Under the pieces are notes generated by a model. The model saw only the letters and a list, made by a program, of their open reading frames with translations, had not been told where the DNA came from and did no database searches. This document shows positions 25,712 through 34,855 of a stretch of DNA of 45,720 nt, piece after piece. Positions within the stretch are counted from its first letter, which is position 1, and every line of letters begins with the position of its first letter. The position numbers were made by a program, and so were the translations under genes. Origin of the DNA: Campylobacterota bacterium (GTDB lineage: Bacteria; Campylobacterota; Campylobacteria; Campylobacterales; Nitratiruptoraceae); NCBI GenBank assembly GCA_013153715.1, contig JAADDW010000002.1, positions 1-45,720 on the forward strand, given 5' to 3'.

Positions 25712-25912
25712 TTACCTGAAGAAACGGCTGAAGAGGTAGATGAGGAGGGAGAGGAGGAGGCTCAAGAGGAGAGAGGAGGTGATGGGAAAGTAGAAGACAA
25801 AATTCTCCCTCTTGATGTAGATGTCGCCGGGCAGACGCCCGACAAAGGTGATGAAGAGGCCCACGAAGATGAGGAGCACCCCCATAAAGATCAGAACTCT
25901 CCCAAACTCCAT
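25712..25912 (-). CDS. DUF2905 family small membrane protein
   Basis: 66 residues. The pattern of DUF2905 is clear: an N-terminal helix (RVLIFMGVLLIFVGLFITF), the central GRLPGDIYIKRENFVFYFPI and a C-terminal helix (SSLLLSLLLSLLIYLFSRFF). The function of the family is unknown. Its ATG shares one base with the stop of the second RND half-gene, so it is probably the last gene of the efflux operon. Confidence 0.88.
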   Translation of the reverse strand: MEFGRVLIFMGVLLIFVGLFITFVGRLPGDIYIKRENFVFYFPITSSLLLSLLLSLLIYLFSRFFR

Positions 25913-27615
25913 TATTTAAACTCCGATTCGCTCTTGGTCTTCTCATCTGTGAAATCCATGGCCTTGGCGTTGTCCATGAGGACCGGAATGAAGAGGAGGG
26001 AGACAATGACCGCCGCCACGGTCCCCCCGATGAGGGCGACTCCCAACCCTCCGAAGATCGGGTCGCTGGCCAGGAGGGCGGAACCGAGGATGATGGCGAT
26101 GGCGGTCAACATGATGGGCCGTGCCCGAGTAGCCGTTGCGATGGCGATGGCCCTCCTCTTGGGAATATGTTTCTCCACCATGAGAGCCTTGGCAAAGTCG
26201 ATAAGGAGAATGGAGTTTCGGGAGCTAATCCCCATGAGGGCGATGAAACCGATAAGGGAGGTGGCCGTCAGGAAGAAGGTATCCCGTGTTACAAGATCGG
26301 CCACCCAGTGGCCCACAATGACTCCGATAATGGAGAGAAAGCTCCCCGCCATGACTATATTGGAGAGGGAGTAGCTCTTGTAATAGACCACAATGAGGAG
26401 GTAGATGAGGATGAGGGCGGCAATGAAGGCAAGCCCCAGATCTCTAAAGGTGTCGAGGGTTACCTTCATCTCCCCATCCCACCGGAGATCTATGACCTCT
26501 CCACTCTTCCGATCTGTAAAGCGGAGGTTGAAGAGGTAGTCTGTTGTCTCGATCTCATAATCCTTGGCAAACTCCTTCATAATGGTCTCCCGGGCATCGA
26601 GGAGGGGGTAAACCTGGCTCACCAGGTCGGTCTCGGCAATGACATTGACATAGCGTCTCAGGTTCTTGTGCATGATAGAGGGTTCACTGTCGACCTTGAC
26701 AATATCGACCACCTCTGTCAGGGGGACCATCATCCCCTTCTGGTTCATGAGCTGGAAGGCGGAGAGCTTCTTCTTCACATCTTCGATACTCTTTCCGTCC
26801 AGCCTCCTCGTCTCATCGCTCAGTCTGAGGAAAATCGGAATCTGGGAGGGGTAGTTCTCCTCATTCTTCACCCCGATAGCCATACCCTCAAAGGCGAGGT
26901 AGAGGATCTTCTGGACCTGCTCTACGGCGAGGCCGCTCTTCTGGATCTTGTCGATATTGGGTCGGAGCTCAAACTTCTTGTAGATCTCATCCTCCATAAT
27001 ATCGACATCGACTAGACCGGGGGTCCGTCTGAAGACATCGGCGACCCGGGCGGCAAATTGGCGGAGGGTCTCCTCCCTGGGGGTGTAGATCTCGGCGACG
27101 ATGGAGGCCAGTGTGGGGGGACCTGCAGGCTGTTCGATCAGTTTGATAACGGTCCCTTCCACCATCGGTTCACACTTCCGCTTAATGGTGTAGCGGAGTC
27201 TGTGGACCATATTGTAGCTCCGCTCCTCCCTCTCATGTTTATCTGTCAGATTGACGACGATCTCCGCCACATTCTCGCTATTCTTAAAGGCGCTCCCCTT
27301 AACGAGGCCGGCATAGTCTAGGGGGGCACCCATACCGAGGAACTGCTCAATATCTGTGACCTCCCTCTCCCGCTTCAGAATATCGACGACACACTGGCTG
27401 ACAGCCTTGGTCTGCTCAATGGAGCTCCCCGTCGGGAGATCGACATAGACGCTGAAGGTGTTGGCACTCTTTCCCGGGAGCATCTTGACCCAGACAACCT
27501 TGGTGGGGATCATCATCACGGAGGCCCCCAGGGAGACGAGAATGGCCACAATGACAAAGAATTTCCGACTCTTGTGGGAGAGTATTTTGTAGATAAAGTT
27601 CTCAAATCTTTTCAC
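25912..27615 (-). CDS. RND efflux pump, C-terminal half as a separate protein
   Basis: 567 residues, equivalent to the second half of an RND permease: a first helix equivalent to TM7 (FFVIVAILVSLGASVMMIP), a large periplasmic region, then a block of five membrane helices from about 400 on, with MGISSRNSILLIDFAKALM. The start is GTG at 27615, overlapping the TGA of the N-half (GTGA), and has its own GGAGGGAAG ribosome site. That makes a designed split more likely than a frameshift error. It must pair with the N-half (547 residues) to give one functional protomer. Substrate is not evident. Confidence 0.85.
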   Translation of the reverse strand: MKRFENFIYKILSHKSRKFFVIVAILVSLGASVMMIPTKVVWVKMLPGKSANTFSVYVDLPTGSSIEQTKAVSQCVVDILKREREVTDIEQFLGMGAPLDYAGLVKGSAFKNSENVAEIVVNLTDKHEREERSYNMVHRLRYTIKRKCEPMVEGTVIKLIEQPAGPPTLASIVAEIYTPREETLRQFAARVADVFRRTPGLVDVDIMEDEIYKKFELRPNIDKIQKSGLAVEQVQKILYLAFEGMAIGVKNEENYPSQIPIFLRLSDETRRLDGKSIEDVKKKLSAFQLMNQKGMMVPLTEVVDIVKVDSEPSIMHKNLRRYVNVIAETDLVSQVYPLLDARETIMKEFAKDYEIETTDYLFNLRFTDRKSGEVIDLRWDGEMKVTLDTFRDLGLAFIAALILIYLLIVVYYKSYSLSNIVMAGSFLSIIGVIVGHWVADLVTRDTFFLTATSLIGFIALMGISSRNSILLIDFAKALMVEKHIPKRRAIAIATATRARPIMLTAIAIILGSALLASDPIFGGLGVALIGGTVAAVIVSLLFIPVLMDNAKAMDFTDEKTKSESEFK

Positions 27616-29249
27616 GACTTCCCTCCATCTATCTCACAGCCTTCGGGTAGCTTCTCATGTTTTTGGAAATGGTGGTGGTGATGGTGCATCTTCGGCTTCT
27701 TCAACATCTTCTTGGAGAGGTAGGGGGTGAAGATGTAGGCGATGAGCAGGGAGGCGATGAGGGCCACAGGAACATTGTAGGGAATGGGCTTCATGAACTC
27801 CCCCATCATACCTCCGACGAAGGCCATGGGAACCATGGTCAAGATAATGGCTATTGTCGCCACATTGGTGGGGGCTCCAATCTCGTCGGTCGCCTCCACC
27901 AGAATGGTATCCATATCCTTGTAGAGGGCATCGTGGTCGTGGAGGTGGCGGTGGATATTTTCGATGACGATAATGGCCGCATCGACCAGGAGCCCCAGGG
28001 AGAGGAGGAAGGCAAAGAGGGTAATTCGGTTAATGGTCTGACCTGTAATGTAGGCGATGAAGAGGGTGATGGCCAAGATGGCGGGGACGGTGAAGGTGAC
28101 GATGAGAGCCTCCTTCCAGCCGAGGAAGAAGACCAGCATAATAGCGATAATGGCAATGGTGATGAGGAGGTGATCTACCAACTCGTTGACCGCATCGTTA
28201 GCCCTCTTCCCGTAGTCCCGGGTCAGGACGAAGCCGATCCCCTCCTTCTGGAGCTGGGGAGCTATCTCCTCCATGAGGGCCTGGACATCGTTGGCGACGA
28301 AGACGGCATTTGTCCCCTTCAGCTTAGAGATCTCCAGGGTGTACTGGGGAATATCCCCTTCTGCCCCCTTGGCCCAGATTTTGGCCTCCTTAAAGTTCTG
28401 GATGTCGATCCCATCCTCTACAGTGGCTATATCCTTGACATAGATTGGAGACCCCATATAGTTGGCCACCATGATATTCTCCACATCTTCGATGGATTCG
28501 ATGGCGTTGGGAACTCCGAAGATGACCAGCCTGTTATCCTTGGTCTTGTTCTTGATGTCGGGAACTTCCAGGGCGACAGATTGGACCGCCTTCATGATCT
28601 GCCCCATGGAGAGGTGGTAGCCGGTCAACTTGTTCAGGTCAACGAGGATGTTGAACTGCCTCCTATGGGCCCCCTTGAGCTGGGTCTTGGAGACATCTTT
28701 GACCCTGTTCACCTTATACTGGATCTCCTTGACGATCTTGTAGAATCTGGCATCACTCAGATTGGGGTTCCGTTTGTAGAAGGCGTAGGTGAGAATAGGA
28801 ATGTCGATGTCGATGTCGAAAGGTTTGACAAGGGGTTGCATCGCATGTTTCGGGAGGAGATTCATATTCTGCATCACCTTGTCGTAGAGCTTCAGGTTGG
28901 AGATCTCCCGGTTCTGGCCAATGTAGTACTGGACATTGACAATACCGACATTCCGCATGGCCATACCGTAGATATATTCGACTCCGCTGATCTCCCGTAT
29001 CTTCTCCTCCAGAGGCTTCACAATGACATTCTCAATCTCCTTGGGGGTCGCCCCCGGCATGGGAACGATGACACTCCCCCCACTAATGGCGATCTGGGGA
29101 TCCTCTTCCCGGGGCATGATCTCCAGGGCCAGATACCCCACCGCCAGTATGAAGATGGCCAAGAGAGGGGTCAAGGGGTTGTGGAGAAAGATCAAGGCCA
29201 ATTTACCGGCAATATCCTTTGGTTTATAGGAGCACTTTACCTCTTCCAT
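27612..29249 (-). CDS. RND efflux pump, N-terminal half, with His-rich tail
   Basis: 545 residues from the ATG at 29249 (AAGGGG five bases upstream; a GTG two codons earlier is possible). It is equivalent to TM1-TM6 plus the first periplasmic half of an RND permease: TM1 LTPLLAIFILAVGYLAL, then the docking/porter region, then five membrane helices. TM4 reads LLVDAAIIVIEN, with one Asp followed by Ala-Ala as in heavy-metal RND pumps; drug pumps have two adjacent Asp. The C-terminus ends with six consecutive His and further His (MHHHHHHFQKH), a possible metal-sensing tail. The chain stops exactly where single-chain pumps link TM6 to TM7. Confidence 0.85.
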   Translation of the reverse strand: MEEVKCSYKPKDIAGKLALIFLHNPLTPLLAIFILAVGYLALEIMPREEDPQIAISGGSVIVPMPGATPKEIENVIVKPLEEKIREISGVEYIYGMAMRNVGIVNVQYYIGQNREISNLKLYDKVMQNMNLLPKHAMQPLVKPFDIDIDIPILTYAFYKRNPNLSDARFYKIVKEIQYKVNRVKDVSKTQLKGAHRRQFNILVDLNKLTGYHLSMGQIMKAVQSVALEVPDIKNKTKDNRLVIFGVPNAIESIEDVENIMVANYMGSPIYVKDIATVEDGIDIQNFKEAKIWAKGAEGDIPQYTLEISKLKGTNAVFVANDVQALMEEIAPQLQKEGIGFVLTRDYGKRANDAVNELVDHLLITIAIIAIMLVFFLGWKEALIVTFTVPAILAITLFIAYITGQTINRITLFAFLLSLGLLVDAAIIVIENIHRHLHDHDALYKDMDTILVEATDEIGAPTNVATIAIILTMVPMAFVGGMMGEFMKPIPYNVPVALIASLLIAYIFTPYLSKKMLKKPKMHHHHHHFQKHEKLPEGCEIDGGKS

Positions 29250-29258
29250 GACCACCCC

Positions 29259-30050
29259 TTAAAATGAGAGTTTTGCGTACATGCCGGGTATAATTCTCGC
29301 CTTTCCCTTTTTGAAAGCGACCTTAATTTTAAACTTATGGGTCATGGGATTGGCCGCAGGGATAATAGCTGTCAGTCGTCCCTCTGTCTCATAGCCGAGG
29401 GAGGGGATATAGATGGCCACCTTCTGGCCGATCTTCACATTTTTCAACTCGCTCTCACTCAGTTCAGCCACAATCTTCAGATTCTCCAGGCTGGTAATGA
29501 CCATTCCGGGCATTCCAGGAATGGTGAGTTGCCCCTCCTGGACCATCTTCTGGATAATGACCCCGTCGCTGGGGGCTTTGATCTTCAGATACTCATACTG
29601 GTGGAGGACCTCAGCCAACTTTGCCTTGGCCTGGGCCAACTGCTTCTTGGCAATCCGCACCATATTACGGGTATTTTTATCCATGAGCTCCATTCTCTCC
29701 AGCTCATATTTGGCCACCATCCCCTTTTTGTAGAGCCTCTTGTACCGTTCATAGTTGATATGGACATTCTGGTACATATTCTCATTCATCTGGACCGCCA
29801 ATCGGGCCTGGGAGATGGCCAACTCCACCTGGGATTTGGCCAGATCGATCTCCTTGGAATCGATGACATAGAGGATCTGTCCCTTCTTGACCCAATCTCC
29901 CTCTCCGACATAGACCTTTTTGACGAAACCCATATAGCGGGTTCCGAGCATCTTCGTATCATCGGAGATGACAGTTCCGGACAGCTCCAATCCAGCTCCG
30001 AAGAGCGACACCGTGACGGTCAGCAGTACAAGGGCTATAACTCTGGTCAT
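29259..30050 (-). CDS. Periplasmic adaptor (membrane fusion protein) of the RND pump
   Basis: 263 residues, short for an RND adaptor. A signal sequence covers 1-19 (MTRVIALVLLTVTVSLFGAG). A barrel-sandwich half-motif follows (GFVKKVYVGEGDWVKKGQIL), then a coiled-coil hairpin (about 75-150, rich in Ala, Lys and Glu), the second half-motif (LKIKAPSDGVIIQKMVQEGQ) and a beta-barrel domain (IGQKVAIYIPSLG). The final membrane-proximal domain is mostly missing, which may match the split pump. The ATG overlaps the TolC gene stop by 4 bases. Confidence 0.88.
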   Translation of the reverse strand: MTRVIALVLLTVTVSLFGAGLELSGTVISDDTKMLGTRYMGFVKKVYVGEGDWVKKGQILYVIDSKEIDLAKSQVELAISQARLAVQMNENMYQNVHINYERYKRLYKKGMVAKYELERMELMDKNTRNMVRIAKKQLAQAKAKLAEVLHQYEYLKIKAPSDGVIIQKMVQEGQLTIPGMPGMVITSLENLKIVAELSESELKNVKIGQKVAIYIPSLGYETEGRLTAIIPAANPMTHKFKIKVAFKKGKARIIPGMYAKLSF

Positions 30051-31468
30051 CTACTCTCCTTATCGATTAGACTCTCAAGTTCAAAGATCTTCTGGGTCCG
30101 CTCGGTCTTGGTCTTGAGCAGTTTCAGAAGAACCTGGATCTCTTCGGCATGTTTGATGAGAACATTGGTAATACTCTCCAGCCCCTCCTTATACTTTCCT
30201 ACATACATCTGATAAATCTTCTTGGCCAGCTCATACTGGGCGCTCTGGGCCTTTATATCGTACTCCTTACTCTTGATCGCCGTCTTCAACTGGTCGATCT
30301 TGAGGGCCAGCCCCCTCTTGGCCAGGGCGTACTGCTCATTGACCTTGAGGTGCTCTATCTTGGCCTTCTGGACCTGGGCCTCTCTCTTCCCTCCTCCGAA
30401 GAGGTTCCATTTGAGCTGGGCCCCTACTGTGTAGAAATCCTTGTCAAAAAAATCGTTGAGGGGGACATTGTCGGAGCTCCCATACTCTCCAAAGGCCCCG
30501 ATAGTCGGCTTGTACTCGCTCCTCTGGAGCTCCACATTCATACGGGTGATCTTCTTGGCCAGGGCCACCTTCTCCAGATCGATTGTTTTGGGGACAAGTT
30601 TGCTGGTCTCCTCTGTGAGGAAGGGGGGGTTCTCCTCTGGCTTCTGAATACTCTTGACCTCCTCTCCGATGAGGAAGGAGAGGTACTGGTAGGCCAGCCG
30701 CCTATTGAGCTGGGCCTGGTTGAGGTAGCTGAGGACCTCATACTTTTTGGCCTTGACCTCCATCACATCGGTCTCCTTGGCATACCCCTCCTCCTTGAAA
30801 CTCTTGATGATCTCCTCCAGACGATCCATATTCTTCTTCAGGATTTTCAGATTGGCTATATACTCCTCTACCAGGGAGATGTCGTAGAAGGTCTTCTTGG
30901 TCTGGTAGATCTTCTCGTTGAGGACCTTTTTGGTGTCCAGGTGGCTCATCTTCTCCATGGCCTTGGAGATCCTCTTGTACATGGTCAGTTTCAACCCTGT
31001 ATAGAGGGGGACCATGTAGGAGAGTTTGGTCTGGAAGTGGTTCCTCGCCTTGGGATTGTTGAGGTCGTGGGGGGCGGTATTGAGGAGCATGGCCTGCATA
31101 TTGGGGTCCTTCATCATCTGGGAGAAGGTGTTGAAGTCCCCCTGGGCCATGGCCAGGGCCTGCCCCACCCCTCCAAGGAACTCACTGAAGCCGAAATCCT
31201 TGAAGGTCGCCTCCCTCGACTGGAGCTTGAAACCGAAGACATTACCCGAATCGTTGCTCCGGAGGGCATTGAGAGTGAGATCCAGCTGTCCCAGATTGTA
31301 GCTCTCGGCTATCTTGGTGTTGAAGGAGGCGATCTTCTCCTTCAACTGGGCAATTTTGATCTCTCTATTGTTCTTCTTGACCAACTCGATGGCCTTTGAA
31401 AGGGAGAGGTGTTCCAGGGAAGCGAAGCTGAAGGAAGCTACAGCGGCTATGAGTAGGAGTCTCCTCAT
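30047..31468 (-). CDS. TolC family outer membrane efflux protein
   Basis: 473 residues. The signal peptide is at 1-16 (MRRLLLIAAVASFSFA). Two long helical repeats of the outer membrane efflux protein type follow, with LSLSKAIELVKKNNREIKIAQ at the first start and the second repeat near VALAKKITRMNVELQRSEYKP, each with coiled-coil heptads and beta segments such as VGAQLKWNLFGGG. It forms the outer membrane channel for the adaptor and split RND pump encoded just downstream. It is the first gene of the operon, with its own promoter upstream. Confidence 0.92.
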   Translation of the reverse strand: MRRLLLIAAVASFSFASLEHLSLSKAIELVKKNNREIKIAQLKEKIASFNTKIAESYNLGQLDLTLNALRSNDSGNVFGFKLQSREATFKDFGFSEFLGGVGQALAMAQGDFNTFSQMMKDPNMQAMLLNTAPHDLNNPKARNHFQTKLSYMVPLYTGLKLTMYKRISKAMEKMSHLDTKKVLNEKIYQTKKTFYDISLVEEYIANLKILKKNMDRLEEIIKSFKEEGYAKETDVMEVKAKKYEVLSYLNQAQLNRRLAYQYLSFLIGEEVKSIQKPEENPPFLTEETSKLVPKTIDLEKVALAKKITRMNVELQRSEYKPTIGAFGEYGSSDNVPLNDFFDKDFYTVGAQLKWNLFGGGKREAQVQKAKIEHLKVNEQYALAKRGLALKIDQLKTAIKSKEYDIKAQSAQYELAKKIYQMYVGKYKEGLESITNVLIKHAEEIQVLLKLLKTKTERTQKIFELESLIDKESR

Positions 31469-31500
31469 TCAGTCCTCCGTTGATAGTAAATTTAACCTAG

Positions 31501-31524
31501 ATTATACTTAAAATAAGTTTAAGT
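31501..31524 (-). promoter_or_regulatory. Efflux operon promoter with palindromic operator
   Basis: On the minus strand TATAAT (31501-31506) is the -10. Directly upstream, filling the spacer, is a perfect inverted repeat ACTTAAA-N5-TTTAAGT (31506-31524). A weak -35 (ATTACA) is spaced 17 bases from the -10. A palindrome in this place is a typical repressor site, for example for a TetR- or MarR-type regulator. No regulator gene is in the window. Confidence 0.5.
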
Positions 31525-31535
31525 GTAATTGAAGG

Positions 31536-31555
31536 GAGCGAGAAAGTTCTCGCTC
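31536..31555 (-). terminator. Hairpin at the end of serA
   Basis: GAGCGAGAA-AG-TTCTCGCTC is a perfect 9-base stem with a 2-base top that begins inside the serA stop codon on the minus strand. The bases after it are CCTTCAATTA, so the T run is poor. It probably ends the phe-aro-isp-rps-ser operon or protects its 3' end. Confidence 0.5.
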
Positions 31556-33137
31556 AGAGGATGGCGTAGGAGACGGAGAGGCAGGCCTTGAGGTTTGAGA
31601 GTTCCCGTAGTACCTCTTTGGAGACATCATCATCGACAATAATCACAGCAAGGGCCAGCCCGTGTTCGTCCCGTCCGAGACGGAAATCGGCGATATTGAT
31701 ATTGTGTTTCGCCAGAATCATACCGACCTCCCCGATCACTCCAGGTACATCGGTATTTTTGAAGAGAATCATCTTCCCTTTGGGCTCCACATCGAGGGCG
31801 AAATTGTTGATCTCCACAATCCGTTGGACATTCTCATCGAAGATGGTCCCCCCAATCTCGATGAGATCCCTGTCGGTGGTCAGCTTTACACTCACCTTGT
31901 TTTTGTAACCGCTGGACTCGGGGCTCCTCCCTTTCAAAATCTCAATTCCCCGCTCCTTGGCCACAAATTCGGCATTGACATAGTTGATAGACTCTCCCAG
32001 GGACTCCTTGAGGACCCCTACGGTGGCAAAGGTGACCAGAGAATCGATGTAGTCGCCGATCTCCCCTTCGGCAACGACCTTGATCGACTTGAAGGCCCCC
32101 TTGTTGACCTGGGCGGCCAGGAAGCCCATCTTCTGGATCAGCTCCAGATAGGGTTTGACAAAGGGGGGCATCTCACTCTCCCTGATAGGGAGGTTGAGGG
32201 CGTTGGGGTAGCTGATCCCCCGGGCCGCTTCCAGGGCCTGGGTCGCCGCCCCTTCGGCTATCTTCTCCTGGGACTCCTCGGTGTTGGCCCCAAGATGGGG
32301 GGTGACGGTGACATTGTCCAGATCGAGGAGCTTGTTCTCTGTAGCCGGCTCCTTGGAGAAGACATCTATTCCGGCAAATTTGATCTTCCCCCTCTTCAAC
32401 CCTTCGTAGAGGGCATCCTCATTGTAGAGTCCCCCCCGGGCGCAGTTGATGAGGACGACCCCATCCTTCATCTTCTCGATCTCTTCCCGATCGATCATAT
32501 TGATGGTCTCTTTATTCTTGGGGGTGTGGATCGTAATGATGTCACAGGCCAGAATATCATCGAAGTTGGTCGTATATTTGACTCCGAGATTGGTGGCCTT
32601 CTCTGGAGGGATGTAGGGGTCGTAGGTGATCACCTCCATCTCAAAGGCCAGGGCCCGTTTCCCCACTCGGCTCCCGATATTTCCGAAGCCGATGATCCCC
32701 AACTTCTTTCCCTTGAGCTCATTGCCGATCCAATCCTCCCGCCGCCAGATCCTCTCCTGTTTCAACTGGTTGTGGGCGTAGGGAAAGGCCCTCATACAGC
32801 CGAGCATATGGGCGAAGGTGAGCTCTACGGCGGCTATTGTGTTGGCGGTAGGGACATTCATGACAATAATCCCCCGCCTACTGCACTCCTCCATATCGAT
32901 ATTATCGACTCCGACCCCTGCCCGGACGACGGCCTTGAGCTCCTTGGCATGTTCCAGGAGTTTCTTGTCAACGGGAGTCGAACTCCGTGTAATGATGACA
33001 TCTGCATCTCTTATGGCCTGGTAGAGGGGCTCCCCTTTGGGGAGGGAGGCGGCATTGATATACTCAATATCCGGCTCCTTGGAGAGAATCTCCTCGGCCC
33101 TCTTGTGGAGATGGTCACAGACAACGATCTTCTTCAT
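31554..33137 (-). CDS. serA: D-3-phosphoglycerate dehydrogenase
   Basis: 527 residues, the long type of SerA. The NAD-binding motif is GIIGFGNIGSRVGKRALAF, the active-site Arg lies in NCARGGLYNEDAL, and the catalytic His is in VTVTPHLGANTEESQ. An intervening ASB domain (about 320-450) and a C-terminal ACT domain (MILFKNTDVPGVIGEVGMI) follow, so feedback control by serine is likely. It oxidises 3-phosphoglycerate as the first step of serine synthesis. Its ATG shares one base with the rpsA stop (TAATG). Confidence 0.97.
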   Translation of the reverse strand: MKKIVVCDHLHKRAEEILSKEPDIEYINAASLPKGEPLYQAIRDADVIITRSSTPVDKKLLEHAKELKAVVRAGVGVDNIDMEECSRRGIIVMNVPTANTIAAVELTFAHMLGCMRAFPYAHNQLKQERIWRREDWIGNELKGKKLGIIGFGNIGSRVGKRALAFEMEVITYDPYIPPEKATNLGVKYTTNFDDILACDIITIHTPKNKETINMIDREEIEKMKDGVVLINCARGGLYNEDALYEGLKRGKIKFAGIDVFSKEPATENKLLDLDNVTVTPHLGANTEESQEKIAEGAATQALEAARGISYPNALNLPIRESEMPPFVKPYLELIQKMGFLAAQVNKGAFKSIKVVAEGEIGDYIDSLVTFATVGVLKESLGESINYVNAEFVAKERGIEILKGRSPESSGYKNKVSVKLTTDRDLIEIGGTIFDENVQRIVEINNFALDVEPKGKMILFKNTDVPGVIGEVGMILAKHNINIADFRLGRDEHGLALAVIIVDDDVSKEVLRELSNLKACLSVSYAIL

Positions 33138-34819
33138 TACCTCCCCTGTCTCCCCAGTTTCTCCTGCATAATCTCTCCCAAGGTCGTCGCTCCGCTCTCC
33201 TCCCGATTAATCTCTTTGAGGGCCTCCCGCTCCTTCTGTCTCGCCAGCCGTCTCACAGAGACCCTGAGCCTATTGTTCTTGGGATCACAGAAGGAGATGA
33301 CCCCCTCCACCTCATCGCCAACCTGGAGCTCCTCCTTCTTGAGGGGGGGAAGATCCTCGTTCCGAATGAGGGCATCTATATCTTCGTCGAGGGAGATGAA
33401 GACGCCGAAATCTTTAATATCTTTAACCTTCCCTTTCACAATATCCCCAACCTTATGGTCCTTGGCAAACTTCTCCAAGGGAGATTCCTCCAAGGATTTT
33501 CGCTCCAGGGAGATCCGTTCCCTCTGGGGATCGATCTTGGCTATCCGCACCTCCACTCTATCCCCCACATTGAGGAGATCCTTGGCCTTGACCCCCTTCT
33601 TCCAGCTTATATCCTGGTTGTGGAGGAGCCCCTCTACCTTTCCGATCCTGACAAAGGCTCCAAAATCTGTGAGGGAGGTCACCTCCCCCTCCACAATATC
33701 CCCCTCCTTGTACTCCTTCATGAACTCCTCGAAGGGCTTGGGGAGGAGGGAGCGGCGGGAGACCCGGAGCCGTCTATTTTCGCTGTCGATCTCCAGAATT
33801 TCGACCTCTATGCTCTCTCCAACCTGGACATACTCATGGGGATCCTTGGCCCTCTTGTCCCAGCTCATCTCGGAGACATGGAGGAGTCCTTCAATGTCGT
33901 TACCGAGATCGACAAAGGCTCCGTAGGGTTCAATATTGCTGACGGTGACTTCAATCACATCACCGGGCTCCAACTCACTCTCAATCTCCTTCCACGGATC
34001 GGGCTGGGTCGCCTTGATGGAGAGGGCGAGCCGGTTCTTCTCCCTGTTGTAGTCGATGGCCTTGACCTCGACCTTCTCTCCCTCTTTAAAATACTTTGCA
34101 GGGTTGACCGGCCCTTTGTAGCTGATCTCATCGTAGTAAACAAGACCTTCGACTCCGGGAGCCACCTCCACAAACATACCGTAGTTGGTAATCTTTTTGA
34201 TGGTCCCCTCTACCACCTTTCCACTATTCAGCAGATCTTCAATGATCTCCTGGCGTTTCTTGGCATTCTCCAAGATCAACTTTTTCCGGGAGATCACAAT
34301 AGAATCCCGATCCTCATCTATTTTGAGGATCTTAGCACTCAACCTCTTTCCCCGCTGGGGTTTGTTTTTGAAGAAGGCGTGGGAGCTGGGGAGGAAGAAT
34401 TGGACCCCCTCATCACTCTCCACCACATATCCCCCTTTATTGTTCCCGACAATCACCCCCTCGACAACCATATCCTCAAAGTCATCCCTATGCTTCTCAA
34501 TGAACTCCCTGTTCTTCTCCTTGACTACCGCCTTTTTGTGGGAGATAATGGGCCGTTCATTCCGAAAGCCGGAGACCAGAACCTTAATGGTGTCCCCAGG
34601 CTTGTAAACCACCTCTCCCTCGCTATTCTTGAGCTCGTTGATATTGAGGATTCCCTCCTGCTTCTCACCGACATCTACGAGGACCCGCTCCCCATCCTGG
34701 ATCTCCACGATGGTTCCGTCGATAATTCTCGACTCGCTCCGCCTGTTCTCATGCTCTTCCAGCATCTTAGCGAAATCCTCGTGGGCAACCTCTTCCTGAC
34801 TCTGAAACTCTCTTTCCAT
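33137..34819 (-). CDS. rpsA: 30S ribosomal protein S1
   Basis: 560 residues with six S1 domains. The later repeats are the most regular (for example GAFVDLGNDIEGLLHVSEMSW and GAFVRIGKVEGLLHNQDISW). It binds mRNA and helps its delivery to the 30S subunit. The C-terminal tail (ALKEINREESGATTLGEI) is charged. It lies between ispH and serA and has an additional -10-like site just before it, so part of its transcription may be independent of the upstream operon. Confidence 0.97.
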   Translation of the reverse strand: MEREFQSQEEVAHEDFAKMLEEHENRRSESRIIDGTIVEIQDGERVLVDVGEKQEGILNINELKNSEGEVVYKPGDTIKVLVSGFRNERPIISHKKAVVKEKNREFIEKHRDDFEDMVVEGVIVGNNKGGYVVESDEGVQFFLPSSHAFFKNKPQRGKRLSAKILKIDEDRDSIVISRKKLILENAKKRQEIIEDLLNSGKVVEGTIKKITNYGMFVEVAPGVEGLVYYDEISYKGPVNPAKYFKEGEKVEVKAIDYNREKNRLALSIKATQPDPWKEIESELEPGDVIEVTVSNIEPYGAFVDLGNDIEGLLHVSEMSWDKRAKDPHEYVQVGESIEVEILEIDSENRRLRVSRRSLLPKPFEEFMKEYKEGDIVEGEVTSLTDFGAFVRIGKVEGLLHNQDISWKKGVKAKDLLNVGDRVEVRIAKIDPQRERISLERKSLEESPLEKFAKDHKVGDIVKGKVKDIKDFGVFISLDEDIDALIRNEDLPPLKKEELQVGDEVEGVISFCDPKNNRLRVSVRRLARQKEREALKEINREESGATTLGEIMQEKLGRQGR

Positions 34820-34849
34820 TCCAACTATCCCTTGATGAAATTTTGCCTT

Positions 34850-34855
34850 ATTATA
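34850..34855 (-). promoter_or_regulatory. Possible internal promoter for rpsA
   Basis: TATAAT on the minus strand overlaps the ispH stop, about 30 bases before the rpsA start. The upstream sequence is AT-rich without a clear -35. This would allow extra transcription of rpsA-serA. Confidence 0.4.

Noticed and set aside
27640-27680. His6 run as a sign of an engineered or vector sequence
   Set aside because: It lies inside a natural operon with normal flanks and further scattered His residues; no cloning-site or tag linker is seen.
31662-33926. 754-residue open frame on the plus strand over serA and rpsA
   Set aside because: It runs antisense to two certain genes and has low-complexity Gly/Asp/Leu-rich content. 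Avoidance of TTA, CTA and TCA codons in the real genes explains the lack of stops. The same applies to the long antisense frames over the M14, pheT, RND and TolC genes.
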